Positions 21,953-36,100 of a DNA stretch of 64,000 nucleotides are shown piece by piece. Position numbers and translations under genes: made by a program. Within the stretch, counting starts at the first letter, position 1. Each line of letters begins with the position of its first letter. The DNA is from Miscanthus floridulus. Lineage: Eukaryota > Streptophyta > Magnoliopsida > Poales > Poaceae. A model generated the notes under the pieces. That model was not told the DNA's origin. It saw only the letters and a program-made list of their open reading frames with translations, and made no database searches. The stretch is from positions 69,048,485 through 69,112,484 of the forward strand of contig NC_089581.1 of the NCBI RefSeq assembly GCF_019320115.1, in the 5' to 3' direction.

Positions 21953-24879
21953 TGCCATGATCGGAACACACCGCGATAGCTTCAGGATCTTTTTAATGGT
22001 CGAGTGACACGAAACACCCCATGTGGCAAACCAACACACATAACTTCCAATGTCATGCCCAAACAACAAGATTATTATGTTTACAAAAAATTACACGATT
22101 CACATATGTATATAACAATTATTATCTCTCCTAGGCTCGACTCTTTGATGATTCGCTCGGATTCTTATCAGAGTTAACTTGTAGCTCATCTTGGATCCGG
22201 CCAATCCAAGGTCTACTATGCAGCTATGAATAGAGCACTACCTCACATCCACTGGGCCACAACACCTACAAAACAACTTAATGGCAGCACCATGAGTACA
22301 TTGCATACTCCTAGGACTTAATTCTAACATATAGTATTTGGTGGATGCATAAGGTAGTTATCGGGTATTTGTATAAGTGCAGAAAGCAATGGTGTTCATT
22401 AAGAATATGACATGCTATGCTCAACATTGAAGTAAAGGTATTCATCATTATAATAAAGTGCTCATAGTCCATTGTTCATGCTGCCATGGGTATAGAAAGA
22501 AAGAACAACCATATAGTTCTGTCCTGAAGGACTCTAGGCTTTCAAGACTCTATAGAGGTGTACAATTGTACCCACATGGAGATACAGGATGAACCTCCAT
22601 ATTCTGGATCCCTAGAATAAGGGTTGCCTCATGGTCTCTAGCCTTTCCCTAATCCGGCCTGAGTGTCCAATGAAAGGTTTGAGCGGTTGCCCGGTCAATG
22701 TCCCGGACATTCCCAACCAACACCAACCCCCTTGCTAGTTTCAAAGATAAATAGGTCGCAACTAGTTACTTGGCTTGTCGACCCCATCCATGACATGTGG
22801 TATGTACAGGTGGTTACTCAGACTTATGTATCCCAATACACGGTCCTTACTGCTCCATGAGCTATGTCGTCTGAGATCCCACACTCACGATGACCTACCC
22901 CTCGCATGAGCAAGATATCTAAGTTATCATCAAGATTACCATATTAGAGATATTAGTCCTTAGCCAGATTAGTTAGGTAAGTCAAGTTGTACCCTCATTG
23001 GTTTTAGTAGTTAATTATCTAGGTGTAACATCCTACATGCGCTAGTATGAGTTCCCTTCTCATGCTCGACTTCTACCGTTGCCCAAGAAAATAAGCAATA
23101 AGCATTAAGTGTTCCCATTCCCATTGTTTAGATGAGAGGCTTCTACATATTATTAAGCAACTCTAGGTGTAGTATAAGAGTGATCATTATCCAAGACTAC
23201 ATGTAATGCATAACTCATCATGCAACTTCATAAGTATCCAAAGTAGGGTTTATAATAGTAGGGTGTCTGCCTAGCTTTTGTCGTTCGAATGAAGTCGAAG
23301 TTGTAGACGATGACTCTCACACGTTCCTTACGCTACTTGGCTCCTGAAAGAGAACAAGGATTGAGGCTGAGGACGACCGAGGAGGACTTAGGAACATATC
23401 TCAACTTAGAGCACGGGATAGAGGCTTCTACCTATGGATCTATTATTGCCCTTATGGAAACTATGTTTAACTTGATACTGCTGATTCCTTGGGTAAGAAG
23501 GTTGGGTAATCTAACACTCTCTGTGCACTATCGAACACTCTGTCCTAGCTGACAGACACTCCATTGTTCCAAGTACTGAGGTGGGTTGTCTCTAAGTTAG
23601 CTCGACTTAGGCTGTCGAATACTCTATGGAAAACACGGATAGTCTGGTAGGTTTGGGACTTCGGCATATTTGGGGTTCTCTGTTCACATCGGATAGTCCG
23701 GTCAGTTGACGGACACTCTGGTGGGAACTAGGTTCTCTCGGGTTGTTGGGTTACTATTCTCTATAATTCGGCGGATGCTCTGTCGCGGGTGATGGACACT
23801 CTGCTGTGCTAGTCAGAGTGGAATTCAGGTTGTTGGTGGCTAGACTTGGGATTAGGGGATACTCCGTTCTAGTGATGGACGTTCCGATAGTCGGGCGACA
23901 AAACCTATGCTCTTGGGTGATCTTGGGATTCAAGTCTAGATGTGCTCAGCTATGATCTATGCATGTGCATGATATTTCTAGGATAGCTTAGGTAGTTCAC
24001 TAGGCTCAAGGTAGGTAGGGTTAAAGCTTGTTTTACTAAGTGTGGCTAGGGCTCTTAGGATCAAACTTAGAAATACAAGAACTTGAGGATAAACCATGAG
24101 ATTAGGGTAGAACCTTGGCTCTAAGATCTAAGAGCTTCCATAGCAAAGGGTTGAGGATTCAAGCTTCCTTCACTCACACATTCTTCATTCGAACTTGGCT
24201 TGGCTTCACATGGGCTTTCTCTTGCATCATACCAAAGAGATGGATCAAAGGATTATCCAAGAAATGGAGATGATTCTTCTCAAGCTTACAATGAAGGGGT
24301 TGATACTGATGCTTTCCCCCTTCCTCTCCTTCATCTTCTCCAATCCTTTCTCCAATCTTTCCCCTCTCTAGTTTCTAGGGTTCTTGCTTGCTCTTGAGTG
24401 AGTTAGAGAAAGAGTGAGGGTTGCAAATGAGAGGGTGAGTGAGAGAGTGAGGCCTCAGCTAATAGATATCCATTCCATTTCATACTAACATGTGGATCCT
24501 ACTCACTGAAGTGGCAAACAACTCCATGTGCTCTATCGGACAATCCGATAAGCTGGCGGATTATCTGGTAGTGTGTGCTTTTGCTGAATTGACTTAGTCA
24601 TTGAGTGGTTGGTCATTGGTGGCCAATGCTTGTCCTAGGTAGTCCCTAGGGTGGAATTGTTGTTGATGATATCAATGGAATGAACTCTTAATTTGTTTGG
24701 GTCCTTTTCCTTCATTACTCTGGTTGTAAGCCTGATCATGGCTATCCGGCCTCGAATTGGGTGCTTTTGTGTCTTGTCTGGCTAGCATAATTTGTTAAAC
24801 AGGCTCAGGTGATTTGGAAGGTGACTTCCTAGATAGCCGAACATGACTATCTAGGGTGTACTGAGTTTGGGTCATTGCA
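21953..24879 (-). mobile_element. Solo LTR, gypsy type (2927 bp), TSD TTCTT
   Basis: The plus strand starts TGCCATGATCGG and ends GGGTCATTGCA; the minus strand therefore begins TGCAATGACCC, close to the TGTAATGACCC or TGTAACACCC starts of chromovirus (Tekay/Del-like) LTRs. The flanks are TTCTT at 21948-21952 and 24880-24884. No PBS, PPT or coding domain is seen inside, so this looks like an LTR left after recombination. It splits the Sirevirus RNase H between VPLLYDNESAVKLTN...VQHSR and TKHIDV. Confidence 0.85.
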
Positions 24880-24884
24880 TTCTT

Positions 24885-27387
24885 GAATGTTGAACCGGGT
24901 AGTTGGTGAGCTTCACGGCACTCTCATTGTCATAAAGCAATGGCACTTATTTGAACTTGATTCCAATGTCACTCAAAGTAGCCTTCATCTAAAGTAATTG
25001 AGCACAACAACTACCAGCCAAAATGTACTCCACTTCGATGGTTGAAAGTGCTACACTATTTTGCTTCTTTGATGACCAAGACACAAGTGATCTTCCTAGT
25101 AATTGACATGTGCCCGATGTGCTCTTTCTCTCAACTTTGTATCCCACATAATCGGAGTCCAAATATCCAATCAACTCAAATCTAGCCCCTTTAGGATACC
25201 ACAATTCAACATTTTGTGTATGCTTCAAGTACCTCAATATTCTCTTTGTATCCTTTAAATGACTTTCTTTTGGTGAGGCTTGAAATCTAGCACACATGCA
25301 TACACTAAACATCACATCCGGCCTTGATGCGATAACATAGAGGCTTGCAATCATTGACCGATACACCTTTTGATCCACCATGTTGCCACTAGCATCACTA
25401 TCCAAGTTTCTATTTGTCCCCATTGGTGTACTAATAGCTTTAGCATCATCCATTCCAAACTTCTTGAACATGTCTTTGATGTACTTGCGTTGACTCACAA
25501 ATGTGCCATTCTTCATTGGCTTGATTTGAAGACTAAGGAAGTAACTAAGTTCTCTAATCATGGACATCTCAAACTCACTTGCCATCATCTTTCCAAACTC
25601 CTCACAAAAATCTTGATTGGTTGATCCAAAGATAATGTTATCAACATAGATTTGCAACACAAACAAGTCCTTGCCAATCTTATTGGTGAAGAGAGTGGTG
25701 TCGATCTTGCCCATAATGAATCCCTTAGAGAGTTGGAAATCCCTCAATCTCTCAAACAATGCTCTAGGTGCTTGTTTCAATCCATACAAAGTCTTTCTCA
25801 GCTTGTAGCCATGGTTGGGTTTCTTCTCATCATCAAAACTGAGAGGTTGCTCAACATACACAAGCTCATTGATGTACCCATTGGAAAATGCACTCTTCAC
25901 ATCCATTTGGTACAACTTGATGTTATGGGCACAAGCATAGGCTAACAAGATCCTAATTGCTTCCAATCTTGCAATTGGGGCTATGTTTCTCTAAAGTCAA
26001 GACCTTCAACTGGAGTGTAGCCTTGAGCCACTAGTCTTGCTTTGTTCCTTACTACTGTCCTATCTTGATCTTGCTTGTTTTAAAAGACCCATTTTGTTCC
26101 AATCATATTATGATCCTTAGGCCTCTCAACTAACTCTCATACTTGATTTCTTGTGAAGTTGTTTAGCTTTTCATGCATAGCATTCACATAATCAACATCC
26201 AACAAAGCTTCATCTATCTTCTTTGGTTCAATGGATGACACAAATTAGAAGTGTTCACAAAATGATGCCAATCTTGATCTTGTTTGCACACCTCTTGAGA
26301 TATCAACAATTGTAGAGTCCAATGGATGATCTCTTGTAACATTGGTTGGTTGGAGCACTTGCACTTGATTGCTTGCATTAGATTGATCACTTGGTTGAGA
26401 TGATGAACTAGCCACTTGTTGTTGATCTTGTATTTTGCCATCACTTGCACTAACTTGATCTTGATCATGAGAACCACTAGCTTGCACATTTGAGTTAGCA
26501 AGCACTTGATTCTTGTCATCTTCAACATTGATCACCTCTCTAGGCCTTATATCACCAATGTCCAAGTTCTTTATTGCATTGACCAATTGAGTGCCTCTCA
26601 CATCATATAGATTCTCTTCTTCCTCTTGGGAACCATTGGTTTCATCAAATTCCACATCATGAACCTCCTCAAGAGTACCACTAGCTAAATTCTAAACTCT
26701 ATAAACCTTGCTAGTAGTTGAGTAACCAAGCAAGATACCTTCATCACATTTCTTCTCAAACTTGCTCAATCTAGTGCCCTTCTTCAAAATGTAGCATTTG
26801 CAACTAAAAACCCGAAAGTATGCAATATTGGGCTTTCTATCATTCAAGAGCTCTTAAGGTGTCTTCTCCTTCAATGGGTGACAATAGAGTTAGTTGCTAT
26901 AGTAGCAAGCTGTGTTGATTGCTTCGGCCCAAAATGAATGACTCACATTGTACTCACTCAACATTGATCTTGCCATATCGATCAAAGTTCTATTCTTCCT
27001 CTCAACTAGCCCATTTGATTGAGGAGTGTACTTGGCTGAGAATTGATGCATAATTCCAAACTCATCACACAAATCATCAACTCTTGTGTTCTTGAACTCA
27101 CTTCCATTGTCACTTCTCACTTTCTTGATGGTTATTTCAAACTCATTGTGAATTCTCTTGATGAATGTCTTGAAGGTTGCAAACACATCACTCTTATCAA
27201 CAAGAAAGAACACCCATGTATATCTAATGAAATCATCCACAATCACAAATCCATATTTGTTTCCACCAATGCTAGTGTATGTGGTTGGTCTAAATAGATC
27301 CATGTGCAACAACTCAAATGTCTTAGATGTACTCATCATGCTCTTCTTAGGATGTGTGTTGCCAACTTGCTTTCTAGCTTAACATGC
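24885..27387 (-). pseudogene. Sirevirus pol: integrase, linker, reverse transcriptase, RNase H (N part)
   Basis: 27339-26890 is the integrase core (LLHMDLF, VIVDDF, the D-x-E region with SDNGSEFKN, YTPQSNGLVERKNRTLIDMA). 26860-26245 is the IN C-terminal part and an Asp/Gln/Ser-rich linker ending in RGVQTRSRLASFCEHF. 25966-24989 is RT and RNase H: LYQMDVKSAFSNGYINELVY, YGLKQAPRA, YVDNIIFGSTN in place of YVDDIIFG, SRPDVMFSVC, and the RNase H motifs YLDSDYVGYK and ALSTIEVEYI. The second Asp of the RT active-site pair is Asn, so polymerase activity is lost. Frameshifts lie at about 26860-26890 and 25970-26240. Confidence 0.9.
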
Positions 27388-27392
27388 ACTAC

Positions 27393-29962
27393 TGTAGCTC
27401 CCGGTTTTAAGAACAAAACCAGATACACACCATATGTGAGCCTAGGAAGTCAAATCTCACATATAGCTATGAATAAGGGTAATATCATAAGACAATGCTT
27501 ATTGCATACGTATTAGTATAAAGAATACATCCTCAGAGTATAGACAACGAAAAGACAACTCCGATCTTTAGGTGAAGACTCCACTTCCACAGGGACAACT
27601 GACTGGTTGATCACAAGCCTAACTCCTCCAGACTAGCAATCTAGTACCCATCTAGGATTTTTTTCAAAGATTGAAAAAGTAAAGCAAGCATAAGTATATG
27701 TCATACTCAAAAAATATAACATGGGGTTCATGAGGCTCAAAAGGCTGACACTGGTTTAACTACAATTAGCTTTTAATGAGTCATCTTTTAGCAATTGGGT
27801 GGCAACAAGTTTATTCACAAGCCCATATAAACACATGATCAGGTAAACATGAATAATGAATAGCATAAACAGTAATCATTAGTGTGCATCTTCATCATCG
27901 GTATCATCCGTGTTCTTCATCTATTCCATAAGGATTCTAAGGCTGCTCGTGACCATGAGCATGACTGTTATAATAGTTTTACACTCTACAAAGGTTGTAC
28001 ACTTTCACTGTGAGTCATGATTTACCCTTTTGCCCAAGGCAGCAAACCTCTTGACCCACTACCAAGGAAGGTTGGCAGGGTTCACTATGAAGCCTTTCAA
28101 AGGTTTGTCTAATAAGTTAGGGCCCCTAAGGTTTCCCCATCAATAAGCATGAACTCCCCTCCAAGGAGTGACTAACAAAATACCAAGAAACCAAAGTGCA
28201 CCCTCTTGGCAGGCAAAGGTCATGCCTGTTGGAGGCCCTCTTGTGTTGTAAAGGTAACAACTAACAAGCTAGAAAAGGTCCTCATACTGAGCTCAAGCTA
28301 GAGCCATGTAGCCCTCATAGCTGTACTATAAGTTTCGGATGATCACTTATAGATAAATCCTTAGGGAGAGGAATCTAAAGCACCATAAAAATAGCCCAAT
28401 GCTCTAGCCCCCTTGTTCCATGTTGATAAAAAGCATCTTTTAGTGTTTATTGCATATACCATTAGACAAGTTATAAGATCATGGCTTTAGTTGAGCACTA
28501 GCATCATACTACCCAATGCAATAACCCATAGGTGACAAGGAACATGGTACAAAGTACTAGGAAATCCTTAGTGGCAATCAAGGTAGACACATGCAACATG
28601 AGTTAAATGATTAAAGGTGTATAGGACACACCAGACATATGAAACAGTGAGTGAAAAGGTCTTAAAGATGTTCTACATGTTGCTACAAACACACAGACGC
28701 AAAAAGCACTCTAATCGGAGCTATAATGAAAAAGTTATGAATTAAACAAGATTTCCTTTAATAAAATAATAGATTTAATCTAACCTCAAATTTCAAAAGT
28801 TTAAAATATATTTAATAGTAGCTTGAACATGTAGATTACTCAATTACAAATCTAACACAACTTGAACGGATCAAATCGGAGTTAAAACAAAGAAGTTATG
28901 GCCAAAACAAGATCAGTGGCACTTCTATAAATAGCTGGAACTTGATTTTAGAATTTAAATTAATAAAATTGGATTTTAAACTAAGCCAAGGACGGCGGGT
29001 TCTATTACGCGAAACTATAGGGACTCTTTAGCAAAAGGATAGGCCAAAACGGTATGGCGTGATATCGGCCGCTGGATCAAGATCTAATGGCCTAGAACAA
29101 ATTGAGAGGGAGAAAGCTGTCGACGGCGAGCTTAGCGGCGGTGGGGCCATGGCCAGATCAAGAAAACCTCGCCGGCGTAAACAATCTAGGTCCTATGGGC
29201 CATGGTTCGATGAACCGAGAACACAAGAAGCAAGAGAAGAAGATAGCAAACTCACCTCGGCAGTTTGCAGCGGCGTGGAGCGGATGGAAGCGGCGTGCGG
29301 CTCAGTGGCTTGAACTCGGTGGCGGCGGCTAGGGTTTACGGCACGATAACTCTAGTAGAGGCGATGCGGCTTACTCTAGAGCTTCATAGGGAGGCGGTGT
29401 GGTGTGGGGTCACTATTTATGGGGCTAGTGGCGTGGCGCACACACTGAATCGGGCGACATCGGGGCGACAACGGACTCCTGGCCGAAGAGAGTCTAGAAA
29501 GAAGAAGATTCGAGGTAAGGGAAGGCACTGACATGTGGACCCATCTTGTCATCGATAGAAGAGAGAGAGTAGAGGGCACCCTGCATGGTTGGCTTGCTGG
29601 GCCGAGAGGGAGCTGGGCTTATGGGAAGCAGGGAGCGGAGCTGGGCCCACTGGAAGAGAAAAAGGCCAGCGACCAAAAGCTGAGAAAGGAGAGGGGAAGA
29701 AAAAGAAATTCCTTTTTAATTTCTTAAACACATTTTCAAACCAAATTCAATTCAAATTTAAACCCTTTTGAAATTTTGATCAGACCTAAGCGTCACAAAA
29801 ATAAATGTGCATTAGCATGAATACACCAACATGTAGCTACCTTATGATAAATTTTAATTTAATTGAAAAATTAGTATTTCCTATGTTTTTATGAGCACAA
29901 AAAAGGCAAAATTAAATCATTTTTTCATCTATTTCAAAAGGAGCAAATTTTAGGGTGTTACA
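27393..29962 (-). mobile_element. Solo LTR, Tekay/Del-like (2570 bp), TSD ACTAC
   Basis: The plus strand starts TGTAGCTCCCGG and ends AGGGTGTTACA; the minus strand begins TGTAACACCCTAAAAT, a typical chromovirus LTR start. ACTAC flanks both sides (27388-27392 and 29963-29967). A minus-strand TATA (CCCATAAATAGTG) lies at 29411-29423. A short ORF at 29059-29332 is GC-rich LTR sequence without recognisable domains. It separates the Sirevirus GAG-pre-integrase domain from the integrase. Confidence 0.9.
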
Positions 29963-29967
29963 ACTAC

Positions 29968-30250
29968 ATAACTTATCTTTCTCAAATGTGACATCTTTCA
30001 AACCTCTAACTAGATCATACTTAATCAACTTCTTCAATTGTTTCATTCCAACATGACCAAGCCTTCTATGCCATAACGAACTCATGCTAGACTTAGTGAG
30101 CAAACAATTTGACAATTGAGCTTCTCTAGCATTGAAATCAGCCAAGTATAGATTCTCATATCTAAATCCTTTGAATATCAAGTTAGAGCCATCTACACTT
30201 ATGATCCCTACATCATCAATTCTAAATATGCACTTTGGGAGTGACAAAGG
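29968..30250 (-). pseudogene. Sirevirus GAG-pre-integrase domain
   Basis: The minus strand reads NLYLADFNAREAQLSNCLLT, SSLWHRRLGHVGMKQLKKLI and LVRGLKDVTFEKDKLCS, the zinc-binding HHCC region ahead of the integrase core. It is cut by the solo LTR directly after the first Cys of the CxxC pair. Confidence 0.88.
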
Positions 30251-32049
30251 CCGCCTTGCCTTTCTTGGGGGTATAGCCTAATCCCTCTTTGTTGAGAGAA
30301 AACCTTTGGTTACCCAAGCACTTTAGCAAGCGGGCATCTCCACCATAGGCATTGCCTAAGGCACAAGTGAGCTCATTCACCTCCTTCTTGAGGATCTCAT
30401 TTTCCATCATTAATGAGGCATCACAAGTGAAACCATCACTCAAAGGTGGAAGTAGAAGTGGAAGTGCTACAAGAAGGGTTATTGGGAGCAACAACAATGG
30501 GCTTATAAAATGATTAATCAAGAATATCACATGTTAGTCCAACATCACAAGACACAATCCCTTGCTCCTTCTTGACTTGCTCGAAGAGAGAGGAGTGAGC
30601 CTTTTCAAGCTTAGAGTGAGATTTGCCAAGCTTCTCATGGGCTTCCATTAGCCTCTCATGAGTGGCATTGAGCTCATCAAAGGATTGCTCAAGAGATTTG
30701 ACCCTCTTGCGCAATTATTTGCACTCCTTTCTCTTCATCTCAAAGCAAGTGTGTACTTGCTCACACATGTCCAAGAGCTCCTCCTTGGTGTACTCCTCCT
30801 CATCATCACTCCTACAATCATTACTTTCACAAGTATCATCATCACTCACATCATATTTTACCTTGGTAGGCTTTGTCATGAGGCATGTCGATTGAGTGTC
30901 GAAGATGGAAGGCTTGTTGTTGATGGCGATGCTTGCTAGTGCTTTCTTGAGAGATTTCTTGCAATCATCACTAGAGTCATCACTATTCAAAGAGCCATCA
31001 CTATCTCAAGTGACCACATAGCCTCCATCCTTCTTCTTTTGGAAGGTCATCTTCTTCTCCTTCTCCTTCTTTTCCTTCTTTTCCTTCTTTTCCTTCTTTT
31101 CCTTCTTATGCTTCTTCTTCTCATCCTCATCATTGTCACTATTATAGGGACAATCCGCTACAACATGATCTAGACTTGCACTTGTAGTATCTCCTCACAT
31201 ACTCCTTGTTGTGATCCCTTCTCTTTCTTGCACCATAGCCCTTCTTTATGAATTTACCCATCTTGCACAAAAAGAGAGCTATGGCTTCATTATCAATGTC
31301 ACTAGCATCTTTATCATCACATGATTCTTGTTTCTTAGACTTGCCCTTGTTCCTAGATGATGCGCTAGCCTTGAATGCTACACTCTTCTTCTTCTTGTCT
31401 TCATCTTCCTTCTTCTCATCCTTGTCAACCCCTTCCCTTTCCACACGGTATGTCTCTTGTGACATGACATCACCTAGTACTTGGTTAGGGGTAAGCTCCT
31501 TAAATCCTCCTCTTATGATGAGCATTCTCAACATCTCAAATCATGGAGGTAAGCACATCAAGAACCAGTGAGAGACATCATCATCATTGATCTTCTCTCC
31601 CAATGGCTTCAAGTCATTGACAATCACATGCAATTGATGGAACATCTCTGGAATGCTCTCATCATCCTTCATCTTGAAGCTTGTCAACTTGTCCTTGAGA
31701 ATGTACTACTTGGCACTCTTCACCACTGGTGTGCCTTCATAGGTCTCATCCAATCTCTTCCACACCTCATTAGCTCTCTCACAATCCTTGATTTGCTCAA
31801 ACACCTTGGAATCGATGGCATTGTATATGGTGTTGAGAGCCATTGCATTGCATTGCTTATTAGCCTTGTCTTGGTTGGTGAGATTGTTGGATCAATAATA
31901 GCATAATCACTCTTGGTCACATCCCGCACTTGATCATTGATTGAACCAAGATACATCTTTATCTTTCTCTTCCAATAGTCATAGCATGTGCCATCAAAGA
32001 ACAGTGGTTTGCCCCCCCCCCCCACATGGTTGAACACAACTTGAGCCAT
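30222..32049 (-). pseudogene. Sirevirus gag
   Basis: ATG at 32049 opens MAQVVFNHVGGGGKPLFFDG, then YDYWKRKIKMYL, typical for copia gag (UBN2/Retrotran_gag_2). The Gly run is encoded by a C13 homopolymer at about 32013-32025 (plus strand), prone to slippage. 31534-31142 holds the Lys-rich stretch and the zinc knuckle, broken by a one-base shift after CYKCKSRS. An (EKK)n run is encoded at 31060-31125. 30990-30514 is a predicted coiled coil (LEQSFDELNATHERLMEAHE, KLGKSHSKLEKAH), as found in the long gag of Sireviruses. Frameshifts and stops interrupt it. Confidence 0.88.
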
Positions 32050-32095
32050 CTTTTAACACCAAGGTTGTTAAGCCTTCAATCAAATGGTGACCATG

Positions 32096-32107
32096 GCTCC
32101 AATACCA
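32096..32107 (-). other. Sirevirus PBS
   Basis: The minus strand reads TGGTATTGGAGC, two bases after the 5' LTR end at 32110. It is a variant of TGGTATCAGAGC, the initiator tRNA-Met complement. Confidence 0.8.
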
Positions 32108-32109
32108 CT

Positions 32110-33194
32110 TGAAAGGTCCTAATATGGCTAGAGGAGGGTGAATAGCCTATTTAAAAATCTACAAGATCACTAGAGCAATTTGATTAGTATGACAAACAGC
32201 GAAATGCAAACTTGCTCTAGCTCTACAAGGGTTGCAAGCCACCTACCCAACAATTCTAGTTGCTACGATCTCTAGTCACACAAGAGGCTAAGTCACTACC
32301 CACTAAGAGCTCTCAACAAGGCTACACTAAAGAGCTTGCAACAACTAGTTTGTGGGAAAGTAATGGAGTGAGCAAGGTGATTATACTATTGCATCGTGGA
32401 ATGAACCAATCACAAGATGTAGAACATCCAATCATCGGGAGAAATCCAATCACACAAGAGACACGTGATTTTTCTCCTAAGGTTCACGAGCTTGTTGGCA
32501 TGCTAGTCCCCATTGTGTCAACCAACACCTGGTGGTGGCCAAGAGGTGTTGCACGAACCTTGTTCACACAATTGGACACCGCAAGAAATTACCCACAAGT
32601 GAGGTAACTCAAAGACACGAGCAATCCCTAGAGTTACCTTTTGGCTCTCTGCCGGGGAAGATACAAGACCCCTCACAATCACTAGAGAAAGCCATGAACA
32701 ATCACCAACACAAGCTGAAGCTCCTCCGCTGCTCCAAGCCATCTATGTGTTGGCAACCACCAAGAGTAAAAAGAAATTCATAGCCACAACGATCCCCAAG
32801 TGCCACTAGATGCAATCACTCAAGCAAATACACTTGGAATCACTCTCAATCTCACTATGATGATGAATCAATGATGGAGATGAGTGAGAGGTGTTTGCTT
32901 AGGTTCACAAGGATGTCAAGTATGTCAAAGTGCCAACAGAGCGAGCCAAGGGCTAGCGAAAACACTTAAATAGGGAGCCAACCATGAAAGAGCTGTTGGC
33001 CCCCCACTGCCTGTTTCCTTGTGCCGACCAGACACGCAGATGAGGTGTGACCGGATGTAGGCCCCTAGCATCTAGTCCTCTGTCTCCATCCATGTGTCAC
33101 CACCGTTGAACCTCAGTTGTTCATCCCCAATGGTCAAGTCCCCGATTGCTCGCGCATTAAGTTAGGACCAGACACGACGCTCCAGCGACCTGAC
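32110..33194 (-). repeat. 5' LTR of the Sirevirus, inner part (1085 bp)
   Basis: On the plus strand it starts TGAAAGGTCCTAATATGGC, the usual Sirevirus LTR end. It is interrupted at CTGAC (33190-33194) by the LARD and resumes at 45792. The full LTR is about 1.85 kb with TGAAAG/CTTTCA ends. Confidence 0.88.
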
Positions 33195-36100
33195 TGTGGA
33201 AGAACCACCTAATCTAATGCCCTCCCAAGAGTACTTGTCTTACATTAGACACTAAGTACCCAAGAGAGTGCACTAAATCATACCATTTTGTCGAGCACAC
33301 CCCAAGAGAGAACTCAAAAATCTATATTTTTCCCTTAGGATCATAAACGAGGGGATAAAGCTTACAACATTCTTAACCATTTCTTACATCACTTTATTAC
33401 AATATTAGAGTATTACACAAGTTGAATGCAATGGCAGAATTAAAATAGTTTACACGTAAAAGAGTTTATACATTTTGGGTTCACAAGTTTTATCTTGTAG
33501 CAAAGCACAACATATGACCAGAGTTACAGTGGAAATAGAGATTAATGGCGAATTATTAATCATAGAGAACATTTATAAATCAAATATGATGGCAGATCAT
33601 ATAACTTCTCTTCAAAAAAACTTTTAGTGAGGGTTATAAATAAACACTATGACCGAAGCATGAAAGGAATCCTCTCTAAGCCCACCAGAAGGGTTCAACA
33701 CACAAGAGTCAGCTCTAGTATCCACCTGTCACCTGCAACAGGGGGAATAAAACCCTAAGTACTCGATTGTACTCAGCAAGACTTACCTAATAGGAGGAAA
33801 ATAAAAACTCCAAGGATATGCAAGGCTTATTTGGCTTGCTGGTTTTTGCACTGCAGGAAGCGTTACTAAAGGTGTATCCTTATGTACAAGTTTTTAGCGG
33901 TTATTTTTAGTTGTTTAGCTAACCATTCTAGGTAAGCACCTATGCTACTTTCAAGCATGTGGTAAGCAATCAGAACAATTTTATCACCTTTCATGTTCTA
34001 GTTCTTACTACGGTGCTATACCATAGCCAAGTCATTATCGTTCACAGAAATGGTAATTCGTGAATCAATGTATCCCAGCTGGGTACACCGAAACACACGC
34101 TTGCTTGTACCTTAGGCACAAATAAGGCCAACTCGTTCCACTCTTATCATGGGATCCATGTCCCTGTCCAAACTTGGACTCCAAGCCCCCAACACCTAAG
34201 ACCCGGCCTCAGTATGCTGCTTAGACCTCCACCTAGTACCCACCCCTAAAGTTGGTTCAAAAAGGATCGGAACCCATGACAAGAGAGTAACAAGTCTTTC
34301 TGCTCCCATAAGCAAGTATGTGCTCAGGATGATAAGTCTATGACCTGACTACCATCCACAGCAATGGACGGTCCTCAATCATCATAGGCAGGACAAATGC
34401 AACCAGAGCCTCGCTCAATCGCCTAACCAAGTTCAAATCCAATGTACAATCTCGTCTGGTCTCCAATTATTATCCAAATATTTTCCATGTGATAGTAATA
34501 TGATAATAACAACAATAATATCTTTCCTATCTCTTACGAGTGATAGGTAATCACTAGACTTCTACAGGGGTCCTATAGCGCAGCAACTACATGATCCTGC
34601 CATACTAGTAAGACTCATAGGATAAGGATATATATATATATATATATATATATGCAAGTGGATTTCATTCAACTCCTTAAAACTTAATGCACAAACATAA
34701 AATAAAATGTAGAATAATAGGGGTTATGCACCGCGGCTTGCCTAGGCAAGATATAGTCGAAGGTTATGATTCCATCGTGGTAACATGATCATCAAGGCAC
34801 CATCTTTTCTGCTACTCTGATCGACTCCACGATCCATCGCTGTCCCTATGATGATACATGTAGATGCAACGCAGAGACATAATTAATTTATGGCAGTCGT
34901 AGCTCTAAGAATATGGCTACGCCTCACAATCTAACGAGCTAGCTCTAATGTCTAACATACTAGTCCACATACCATGTTGTCGAGTAAGGCACCGTTTCTC
35001 GGAAAATGTTTTAGTTCTACCATACCGAGGTGTTTCGGCATTTCATTGATTTAATATATATAATCAAACTAGGGCTCATTAGCTATCTTAGCAAACTAAT
35101 TATTATGGACCTACAAAAATTACAGTGAGCACCTAATAATATTAGGGATTTACTATGAAATTTTTAGAGCTAACATTATCACCAATTTATCACAAAAATT
35201 CCTACAAGTTTATATCTTAACAATATTAAGCATCTCAAATTAATTAGATAACTCCACAAAATACTATGAAACTATGTGAACAAGATATACTAGCAGATAG
35301 ATCATGATTTTAGGATCCTATCAAAACTAGTTTCACATTTTTTGGTTAACTATACCAATTTATCTTGAATTTACAAGCTAATCTTAAAAACTAAATTAGA
35401 AACGCTTTAGAAAAAGATGAAAAAAAAGAAAAGGGCCAGCGGCCATCCCTTTGGCCCAGCAGCCCAGCTTAGCCCAACACGAGATGCGGGTGCACGTAGC
35501 AGGTTGGCCTAGCAATGGCCCAAGACAGGGTGCCCACGTGTGCCCGCTCTTTTACAAAAGAGGGCTTGGGCTTTTAGACATTTAAGCAGGATAGTGAAAC
35601 ACTATTACCGTAGACTTGCATTTTGTATCAAGGACCTTGGAATGTGTCGTCTTTGAAATGGGGTCATCCCTGGTGGACCCGCGCACAATGGCACAGCAAA
35701 TGATGGCAACCCATGGTTTCACCGAGCAACAAGGGACCCATTCTGACCAACTAAAGGGCCAACCACGATCACAGTTCGGACGATGATGATGGGTCGTGGT
35801 GAGATACTAGGAGTTGCCCTAGGATACACTGCAGCGATAGGTGGTGGTTTGCAGTGATGGCGTAGCTATTCTGGCGAGCCTACGCACTCTCGGAAGGGTA
35901 GAGGTGGTAGAGAAGCATCAGTAGCTCACCGTGGTGCATGCTCCAATGATGGTTGAAGTAGGGAAGGGCCGCAATGGTTTGGCCACATGCGCCCGGGCAT
36001 AGTGGCGCCGTCCCACGGTGGACCTGGCGTGTCACCACAGCTCAGACGGAGGTCCTTGCTAGAATGATGCGAGACCAGCTAGAGGTGTTCAAGATGAGTT

